A stretch of 64,000 nt of DNA, from positions 1-64,000 of the forward strand of contig CAJTVL010000014.1 of NCBI GenBank assembly GCA_910579425.1. Reading direction: 5' to 3'. The notes beneath the pieces are model-generated. The model was not told the DNA's origin and ran no database searches. It was given only the letters and a program-made list of their open reading frames with translations. Positions 57,628 through 64,000 of this stretch are shown here, piece after piece. The position numbers and the translations under genes are program-made. How positions within the stretch are numbered: position 1 is the stretch's first letter; the number at the start of each line of letters is the position of its first letter. The DNA is from an uncultured Lachnospiraceae bacterium (lineage in GTDB: Bacteria; Bacillota; Clostridia; Lachnospirales; Lachnospiraceae).

Positions 57628-60033
57628 TTATTCTTTGAAGGTCACGATTGTGACACCTGCGTCGCCTTCTCCGTATTCGCCCAGGCGGTAGGCTTTCACG
57701 TATTTAATTCGCTTCAAATGGTTGTGTACGGCGCTGCGCAGCGCTCCAGTTCCTTTGCCGTGAACCACTCTCACGGAAGAAAGGTGGGCAAGATAGGCGT
57801 CGTCCAGATACTTATCCAGCTCCGAGAGGGCTTCATCCACTGTCCGTCCTAAAAGATTGATTTCCGGGGAGACCGAGAGGGACTTGGACATCTTTACTTT
57901 CCCTGCATGGCTTTTGGACAGGGGGGAGGCATTCCGGGAGCCGGGAAGGGCCTCCGCCGGAATCAGTACCAGATCCTTTATATTGGCCTGGGAACGAAGG
58001 GCTCCGCACTGCACAAAAAGATTGCCCCGATGGTCGGGAAGAGTGCTTACCGTTCCCATTAAGCCCATGGAAAGGATTTTTACGCTGTCCCCTGCCTTGA
58101 TCTGATCCGGCTTTACCGGTCTTTCCGTCTTTGTATTTGGAGTCTTGATGGCAAGTTTGTCGTTTTTCTTTCCGATTTCACCCCGCAGGCGTTCCCTGGT
58201 TTTTTCCAGATCCTTCAGGGAAGCGCCGGGGCCGGCTTTTTGATAGACACGGATGGTCTCGTCCGCAACATCCTTGGCCTCCTGCAAGATTTCGCGGGCC
58301 TGCTCGTTGGCCTGCCGCAGTATTTTGTCTTTGGCAAGGTCAATCCGTTCATTTTTTTCCTGAAGTTTTTTCTTTAAGGCTTTCATCTCTTCCTTATAGG
58401 AAGCGATCTCAAGCCGTTCCTTTTCGATGGTGACCCTGTTGTTTTCCAACTCGGTGAGGAGATCCTCGAAGCTTTTATCCTCGGAGTTGATCTGAGTTCT
58501 GGCGGCGTCAATAATATAGTCCGGGAGCCCTAACTTGGAGGAAATGGCAAAAGCGTTGCTCTTTCCGGGAATCCCGATCAAAAGACGGTAGGTGGGAGCT
58601 AAGGTCTCCACATTAAACTCACAGCAGGCGTTTTCCACAAAGTCAGTGGAAAGGGCATAGACCTTAAGCTCGCTGTAGTGGGTGGTGGCCATGGTGCGGA
58701 TTCCCCGGGTGTGAAGGTGATCCAGAATTGCTACGGCAAGGGCGGCTCCTTCTGTGGGATCGGTTCCTGCACCCAGCTCGTCAAAAAGGCACAGAGAGTC
58801 CTCATCCGCATTTTCTAAAATAGAAACAATGCTGGTCATATGGGAGGAAAAGGTACTTAAACTCTGCTCGATACTCTGCTCGTCGCCAATATCGGCAAAA
58901 ACCTCTGTGAAAATGGACAGCTCGGAACGGTCCAGGGCGGGAATGTGAAGTCCGGCCTGTCCCATGAGGGTAAACAGTCCCACGGTTTTCAGGGATACGG
59001 TTTTGCCGCCTGTGTTGGGTCCGGTGACCACAAGCAAATCGAAATCCTTTCCCAGATGAATATCAATGGGAACCACCTTTTTGGCGGGAAGCAGCGGATG
59101 GCGTCCCTTACGGATGCGGATATAATGTTCCGTGTTAAAAAGGGGCATGGCAGCGTTCTGATCCATGGCAAGGGAGGCTTTGGCAAAAACAAAGTCCAGA
59201 AAAGTCATAATCCGCTGGTTTTCGGTGATTTCCGGAATATGCTCCCCGGCCTGGGCGCTTAAATCGGCCAGGACGGCCTCAATCTCTTCTTTTTCTTTCA
59301 AGGCAAGCTCTTTGAGCTGATTGTTTAAATTTACCACCGCGGCTGGCTCGATAAAGAAAGTGGAGCCGGTGGAGGACTGGTCGTGTATCATACCGGGTAC
59401 CTGGCTTTTGTATTCTGCCTTGACGGGAATGCAGTATCTGTTGTCCCGCATGGTGATGACCGCATCCTGCAGATAGCTCCGGCAGGAGCCGTTTACCATG
59501 GAAATAAGCTGTGAGTGGATTTTTTCACCGGTAACGGTAATCATACGCCGTACATGCTTCAGCCCCGGGCTGGCATCGTCCGCAACTTCCTCTTCGGAGA
59601 GGATACAGCGGTTAATTTCGCCGCAGAGCAGGCTTAAGGGCTCCAGCCTTTGGAAATATTCGGTCAGGGAACTTTCGGCCTGTGGGGCGTCCTGACGCTC
59701 GTCCTTGGGGCCTCGTCCGTAGGCTTTGATCCGAGCTGTATTTTCAAGGAGCCTGGCGATCCGTAAGAGCTCAGGAGCCGACAGGGAGCTGCCTACCTCC
59801 AGGGAGCGCATTGCCATGGACAGATCCCGGTTGCCCCCGAAGGAAGTAGAGCCTTTGGCAAAGAGCATGGAAAGCGCATCGGCGGTCTGCTGCTGGGCCA
59901 GCCGGATGTCTGAAAGGTCTGTCATTGGCGTCAGATCCCGGCACATGGCCCGGCCCGGCTCGGAAGACGCTTTTTCGGCCAATAAATTGATGATCTTGGT
60001 ATATTCTAAAGTGTGTAAAACTTTTTCGTTCAT
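57628..60033 (-). CDS. mutS2: Endonuclease MutS2
   Basis: 801 residues from the ATG at 60033, with GAGG upstream; a GTG four codons earlier is also open. MutS core with lever and clamp regions, ATPase with Walker A GPNTGGKT at residues 338-345, and the DELGAGTDPTEGAALA signature. A coiled coil (~500-620) and a C-terminal Smr nuclease domain (~725-801: NLLGRTVDEALSELDKYLDD, VVHGKGTGALR) follow. MutS2 suppresses homologous recombination and, in Bacillus subtilis, splits collided ribosomes. It begins the minus-strand group that includes the two-component genes. Confidence 0.95.
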   Translation of the reverse strand: MNEKVLHTLEYTKIINLLAEKASSEPGRAMCRDLTPMTDLSDIRLAQQQTADALSMLFAKGSTSFGGNRDLSMAMRSLEVGSSLSAPELLRIARLLENTARIKAYGRGPKDERQDAPQAESSLTEYFQRLEPLSLLCGEINRCILSEEEVADDASPGLKHVRRMITVTGEKIHSQLISMVNGSCRSYLQDAVITMRDNRYCIPVKAEYKSQVPGMIHDQSSTGSTFFIEPAAVVNLNNQLKELALKEKEEIEAVLADLSAQAGEHIPEITENQRIMTFLDFVFAKASLAMDQNAAMPLFNTEHYIRIRKGRHPLLPAKKVVPIDIHLGKDFDLLVVTGPNTGGKTVSLKTVGLFTLMGQAGLHIPALDRSELSIFTEVFADIGDEQSIEQSLSTFSSHMTSIVSILENADEDSLCLFDELGAGTDPTEGAALAVAILDHLHTRGIRTMATTHYSELKVYALSTDFVENACCEFNVETLAPTYRLLIGIPGKSNAFAISSKLGLPDYIIDAARTQINSEDKSFEDLLTELENNRVTIEKERLEIASYKEEMKALKKKLQEKNERIDLAKDKILRQANEQAREILQEAKDVADETIRVYQKAGPGASLKDLEKTRERLRGEIGKKNDKLAIKTPNTKTERPVKPDQIKAGDSVKILSMGLMGTVSTLPDHRGNLFVQCGALRSQANIKDLVLIPAEALPGSRNASPLSKSHAGKVKMSKSLSVSPEINLLGRTVDEALSELDKYLDDAYLAHLSSVRVVHGKGTGALRSAVHNHLKRIKYVKAYRLGEYGEGDAGVTIVTFKE

Positions 60034-60115
60034 AAGGAACCTCACTGCATGCTGTTTGAAGAAAAACTGTGCTAATGCGTTTCATTATATCATATTTTAT
60101 TCTCAGTGGTTATCT

Positions 60116-62260
60116 TTATTTGTAAATCAACGCATATGCATAGAACTTATTTGTCTTTATGGTGATTGTTTCAGGGCTGCTGTCCAAATCACTGTAAATG
60201 ACCGGCGCACCGCCCTCTGTAACGCAGATCATCTTATATTCCCTGTCCTTTCTGTAGATGGCTGACGGAATATTTAAGGTAACCTGTATTTCCTTATCCA
60301 TGCTGTAGGCAGTATTGGAAAGGGGATGAATGTTATAAGTCCTGCCAATCGTAAAATCCCCAAGAACCGCCTCAAAAGACTTAAAGCACATAGGCCCCTG
60401 CATTGTATTCTTTATGTCAACCTGATAGGCGCTGTCATTTGGCTGGGTGTACCGGATCGCTTCTCTTCCCATGCAGGCATACCGCTTTGCCTCATCGGGG
60501 GTTGCAGGCTTCCATGTCTCCAACGCTGCTTTTGTGCCGGAATCTATGACAGAGAAGGCCGTGGATTCGCTCTTTGTTCTGTTGGTGCCGGAATTATCGC
60601 CGGGGTTGGTGCCGGAATCACCGCCGGGGTTGGTGCCGGAATCATCGCCGGGCCTGTTACCGGAATCGCCGCCTTCATCCGGATATGCCGGCTTGAAATC
60701 TCCCGGGTCATTGGGGTCGGAAGCGAATGGATCATCAAAGAGGACGTCATATTTTATAGTTGCGTTCGGCATTGAATTGAGGATAAACTGCCCGCCGATA
60801 CTCTTCCAGACAGCTTCGCTGCCGCCGAAGGAGATCATACCGCCGTACTGAATATATGTACTGGTAAAGGGATTCTCCCCAATCGCAGAGACGTTGGCCG
60901 GAATGTGGATTTCCGCTAACGATGTGCAGGACTGAAACATAAAACTGCTGATTGCTTTCAGGCCCTGGGGCAGGGTAACACTGACTAATTTCTGGCACTG
61001 TGCAAAAGCGCTGTCGCCTATTTCTACAGCTCCCGTACCTGGCGCAAATCTGATCTGAACGACTTCTCCGCAGCTTGTAAACGCATTTGAACCGACAGAC
61101 GTAATGCTTGCCGGAAAGTCAAGATACTTAAGTGCCGTACAAGCCTGGAAGGCTCCGCTGCCGATGGTTTCGACTCCCTCGGGAATGGAGGCTGAAGTCA
61201 GGTTTTCACAGCCTTTAAAAGCATCGTCTTTCACGTTGGACGTTGTCTTTGGGATCGTTACGGCCACCAGTTTTGAATTTTGGAAGGCTCCGGTTCCGAT
61301 ACTTGTGATGCCGTCAGGAAGATATACCGTCAGGGCCGCACTCCCGTAAAAGGCGTAGTCCCCAATGCCTGTGACGCCATTTTCGATAATAATGGTATTA
61401 ATATTGTCGATATATTCGTTCCATGATGGGCCGTTGCTTTGCGTATAATCCGGCATATTGCCCGTGCCGGATATGGTTAATATTCCGGCGTTGGTCAGCG
61501 TCCAGCCGAGCGGGCCTTCGGTTCCTTCGTGTGCCGTGCCGTCTGCATTATCATCCTCAGTATAACCATCCGGATAACGGGTGACGAGAAAATCTGCTGT
61601 CATAATGTCCTCTGCGCTGAGAGTCCGTCCCCAATGCACGGACTTATTGTAGTTTGCCTCGGCAACCGTCACGCCGCCGGAGCTGATTTGCAGAACAATG
61701 ACGAAATGACTGTTATTATTTACCCGCAGAATATCGCCGACCTTAATATCTTCGAAGCCGAATCCGCCTCTGTCAATGGTTCTGGAAGGCAGGCTGCCAA
61801 AGGCCTCATCGCTTAAGAGAAAGGCAAAAGCCGCACAGCCGACGCCCAAACTTGCACCTTTGACGGGGCCGCCCTGGAATCGGTAAGATTCCCCCAATTC
61901 ACCGGCGCTTCCGTAAGGCTCAAAGTTGGTCCAGGTCATACCCTCAGGATATTTATCCTTTAAATTTGTCATGGCCGCATAAGCTTCCTGGTAGGTTGGA
62001 CAGGCTCCGGTGGCCCTCGCCATCTGAAAAGACAGGCCTGCTGCTTCGTCAGTACCGTCATCTGAAAAGACAGGCTCCTGGTCTGACCAGACGCCGGCAG
62101 GTATGGTAAGTTCCTCCGTTTCACCGACCTCTTCCATAAGATCAGACTCACCATCGCCGGGAAGTTCCTGGACTTCGGCAGCAGTTGCCGTTACGCTGGA
62201 AAACAACAGTATGGCGATAGCCGCCGCTGAAATAACCTTCAAGTGTTTGATACGCTGCAT
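60116..62260 (-). CDS. Secreted protein with amidase-like domain and leucine-rich repeats
   Basis: 714 residues. Signal peptide at 1-28. Residues ~85-232 form a papain-like (CHAP/NlpC-type) domain with a probable catalytic Cys142 (GVGCAAFAFLL) and His185 (NNNSHFVIVLQ). Residues ~250-520 are BspA-type LRR_5 repeats: about seven copies of the I-P-x-G-[VI]-x-x-I-G-x-x-A-F type. A Pro/Gly/Asp/Ser/Asn repeat linker (~540-580) leads to a C-terminal beta domain with no LPxTG sorting signal. It may bind and cut cell-wall or host substrates outside the cell. The repeat linker is encoded by 24-base tandem repeats. Confidence 0.78.
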   Translation of the reverse strand: MQRIKHLKVISAAAIAILLFSSVTATAAEVQELPGDGESDLMEEVGETEELTIPAGVWSDQEPVFSDDGTDEAAGLSFQMARATGACPTYQEAYAAMTNLKDKYPEGMTWTNFEPYGSAGELGESYRFQGGPVKGASLGVGCAAFAFLLSDEAFGSLPSRTIDRGGFGFEDIKVGDILRVNNNSHFVIVLQISSGGVTVAEANYNKSVHWGRTLSAEDIMTADFLVTRYPDGYTEDDNADGTAHEGTEGPLGWTLTNAGILTISGTGNMPDYTQSNGPSWNEYIDNINTIIIENGVTGIGDYAFYGSAALTVYLPDGITSIGTGAFQNSKLVAVTIPKTTSNVKDDAFKGCENLTSASIPEGVETIGSGAFQACTALKYLDFPASITSVGSNAFTSCGEVVQIRFAPGTGAVEIGDSAFAQCQKLVSVTLPQGLKAISSFMFQSCTSLAEIHIPANVSAIGENPFTSTYIQYGGMISFGGSEAVWKSIGGQFILNSMPNATIKYDVLFDDPFASDPNDPGDFKPAYPDEGGDSGNRPGDDSGTNPGGDSGTNPGDNSGTNRTKSESTAFSVIDSGTKAALETWKPATPDEAKRYACMGREAIRYTQPNDSAYQVDIKNTMQGPMCFKSFEAVLGDFTIGRTYNIHPLSNTAYSMDKEIQVTLNIPSAIYRKDREYKMICVTEGGAPVIYSDLDSSPETITIKTNKFYAYALIYK
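60582..60677 (-). repeat. 24-base tandem repeats encoding the Gly/Asp/Pro linker
   Basis: Three near-identical 24-base units start at 60582, 60606 and 60630, and a degenerate fourth at 60654. They encode G-[GD]-[DN]-S-G-T-N-P-type octapeptides. Copy number is likely to vary between strains. Confidence 0.75.
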
Positions 62261-62434
62261 AATTCTCTCCTCCTTTTATTATCATCATTATACTACATCT
62301 GCTTATTTTAGCAGTACATTTTTTTATTACGTTACAAATACCCTGATGGGAAGGGGGTTTTCATTGCATTTATAGTATGGTTTTGTTAGAATGGTGGGAA
62401 ATGGGAGAATAACAGGAAAGAGAAGGAAATAAGC

Positions 62435-63832
62435 GTGTCGGTTTTTGTGGAAAAACATAGAAAACTCATATTCTGTATTATACTGGCGGCGGCATTTTTG
62501 ACGATTTATATTTACAATATACTGACGCCTTATCTGTCGGATGACTATGCTTACGCGGTTCATGTGCGGGAGGCAGATTCCCTGTGGGATCTGGTGAAGC
62601 AGCAATATGGAGAATACCTTTCCAACAGCGGAAGGGTGATCGGACAATTTAATGTGCGTTTATCCCTGGCGGTGGACAAGCAGGTGTTTAATGTGGTTAA
62701 CAGCGCCATGTTTGTGGGGCTTGTACTTTTGATGTATGCCAATATCCGCCGCAAAAAGAAGAATGACATTTTTGTGCTCCTGCTTATCATTACTTTTCTG
62801 TGGAGATTTGCAGTGAGTTTTGGGCAGACTATGCTCTGGATCTGCGGAGCCTGCAATTATCTGTGGGGGAGCGTGATTATTCTGGGATTTGTCACTCTTT
62901 ACAGGCATTTTCTGGAGGCTCCGGAGAAGATAAAGCATGGCGCTTTGACGGCGCTGGGAATGTTTCTGTACGGGACAGCGGCCGGATGGTGCAACGAAAA
63001 TACCTCCGGGGGCGGGCTTTTGCTGGTGCTGATGTTTGGGGCGAATGCCTGGTGGAATAAGAAAAAGCAGGGGCAAAGGTGTATTTACCCTTTTATGATT
63101 TCCGGCGCTCTGGGGATGTGCTGCGGAATTCTGGGGATGATCTCGGCTCCGGGGATCAGGAACCGGAGTGAGACAATGTCGGAGGGGGCATATACAGGAC
63201 TTGTGGGGCTTCTTTCCAGGACGTATAAGATCACCATAAATCTTCGGGAACTGTTCTTTGCAGTGATTGTTATTACAGTGATCGTTTTGGTATTTCTTGT
63301 ACTGCAGCAAAAGCTGGAAAGCTGGCGGCAGATTCATAATAACGAAACGATTCTGTTTCTGGCAGGGGCAATTGCCACCAGCTATGCTCTTGCCATAGCG
63401 CCTACCCCTATGAACAGGGCGTATTTCGGCGCTGGTATTTTTCTGTTCATCGCCTGCATCCAGGGGATTGTGGATGTGGCGGAAAAAGAACAGATTGTGC
63501 GGGCAGCGAAGTACAGCCTGGTCAGTGTTCTTTGTGTGTGGCTCTTTTTTACCTATCTGGATAATCTGGTGAACCTTGCAAGGATTTACCGGGAGGAACA
63601 GGAGAGGATTGCTCTGATTATGGCGGATAAGGCAGATCCGGAGGGGGACGGTATCGTGGTGGTGCCAAAGCTTCGGGAGGCTTTTGAGAATCCGTACAGC
63701 GACGCCCATAATTCAGATATGGAGGATGACAAGGACTACTGGATCAATCTGTATTACGAGATCTATTATGACGTGGGAAATATTACGGCGATCCCCCGGG
63801 ATAAGTGGGAGGAGTTGTATGGAGAGCAATGA
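62435..63832 (+). CDS. DUF6056-type polytopic membrane protein
   Basis: 465 residues from GTG 62435, after AAGGAAAT. About ten membrane helices. The N-terminus with LTPYLSDDYAYAVHVR carries an Asp-Asp pair on the first extracellular loop, as in GT-C-fold glycosyltransferases and DUF6056 proteins, and GWCNENTSGGGLLLVL is typical. The C-terminal ~75 residues are soluble. It may glycosylate a wall or surface polymer; the donor and acceptor are unknown. It overlaps the following radical SAM gene by 14 bases. Confidence 0.75.
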   Translation: MSVFVEKHRKLIFCIILAAAFLTIYIYNILTPYLSDDYAYAVHVREADSLWDLVKQQYGEYLSNSGRVIGQFNVRLSLAVDKQVFNVVNSAMFVGLVLLMYANIRRKKKNDIFVLLLIITFLWRFAVSFGQTMLWICGACNYLWGSVIILGFVTLYRHFLEAPEKIKHGALTALGMFLYGTAAGWCNENTSGGGLLLVLMFGANAWWNKKKQGQRCIYPFMISGALGMCCGILGMISAPGIRNRSETMSEGAYTGLVGLLSRTYKITINLRELFFAVIVITVIVLVFLVLQQKLESWRQIHNNETILFLAGAIATSYALAIAPTPMNRAYFGAGIFLFIACIQGIVDVAEKEQIVRAAKYSLVSVLCVWLFFTYLDNLVNLARIYREEQERIALIMADKADPEGDGIVVVPKLREAFENPYSDAHNSDMEDDKDYWINLYYEIYYDVGNITAIPRDKWEELYGEQ

Positions 63833-64000
63833 AGGATCACGAACGCCGGATTGGAGCGGATTGCAGAACAATCCCTGTAACCTGTGCCCCCGGAACTGTA
63901 TGGTGAATCGAAGAGAAGGGCAGAGAGGCTTTTGCGGCGCGGATGAGCGCATTTTCCTGGGAAGGGCCGCCCTGCACATGTGGGAGGAACCCTGTATTTC
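63819..64000 (+). CDS. Radical SAM protein (PflA-like), 5' part only
   Basis: The first ~60 residues are present, and the gene runs off the window. ATG 63819 follows GGGAGGAG and lies inside the end of the DUF6056 gene. The visible CNLCPRNCMVNR, GQRGFCGAD and RAALHMWEEPCIS are the N-terminal cysteine-rich region of the PflA-like radical SAM group often annotated as pyruvate formate-lyase activating-like; the CxxxCxxC cluster would come next. The substrate is unknown. Confidence 0.78.
   Translation, partial: MESNEGSRTPDWSGLQNNPCNLCPRNCMVNRREGQRGFCGADERIFLGRAALHMWEEPCI

Overview
The window is chromosomal DNA of a low-to-mid GC, spore-forming Gram-positive anaerobe of class Clostridia, most likely a Lachnospiraceae member. 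The support is a Met-type T-box leader, a CIRCE-controlled hrcA-grpE-dnaK-dnaJ operon, spmB, the long Firmicutes-type galT, mutS2, a DUF6465 protein, VanW, lipobox lipoproteins and strong AGGAGG ribosome binding sites. No species is claimed.

Region 1 (1-9551) is accessory DNA and probably the end of an integrative element. It carries a repeat-domain protein whose 5' end looks lost, then a block of mobile-element genes: a JAMM-domain RadC with a -1 frameshift, a small HTH protein, DUF932, a YqaJ-type exonuclease, a Rad52-like annealing protein and DUF5688. These are followed by a 27-residue membrane peptide, a frameshifted unknown gene, a disrupted IS200/IS605 copy, the 3' remnant of a gene next to it, and an MNT-HEPN toxin-antitoxin pair. 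It ends exactly at a 50-bp 3' fragment of tRNA-Gln(CTG), read here as an attachment site. Bases 9552-10345 hold more debris, including a broken HicB antitoxin.

Region 2 (10.4-21.7 kb) is core metabolism and translation: rlmA, an SGNH hydrolase, T-box-metG, a lipoprotein, AraC regulator-galK-galT, a B12-binding radical SAM protein, a second MNT-HEPN pair and an spmB without spmA beside it.

Region 3 (21.7-33.5 kb) holds a TetR-controlled MMPL transporter coupled to a 972-residue lipoprotein of glycine-containing heptads. A discoidin-domain protein, a GH2 glycosidase and a membrane-anchored Mrr-like nuclease follow; the last converges on a DUF885 protein through one hairpin that holds both stop codons.

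Region 4 (33.6-43.3 kb): rpe-map, a glycerol/glycerol-3-phosphate operon (GlpA-like oxidoreductase, a second oxidoreductase fused to DUF1667, glpK), manA, an aminotransferase, uppP and DUF6465.

Region 5 (43.5-64 kb): the heat-shock operon, a VanW protein, an AIR-synthase-like protein and an Lrp-aminotransferase pair on the plus strand. SIMPL lipoprotein, trmL, a two-component system, mutS2 and an amidase/leucine-rich-repeat surface protein are on the minus strand. A DUF6056 membrane protein and the start of a radical SAM gene close the window.

The most noteworthy signals are the recombination cassette with its tRNA border, two in-phase -1 frameshifts at T-runs, a palindromic insertion in tnpA, the two MNT-HEPN modules, the MMPL/heptad-lipoprotein pair and several unusual hairpins. 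No clearly new defence or RNA system was identified.
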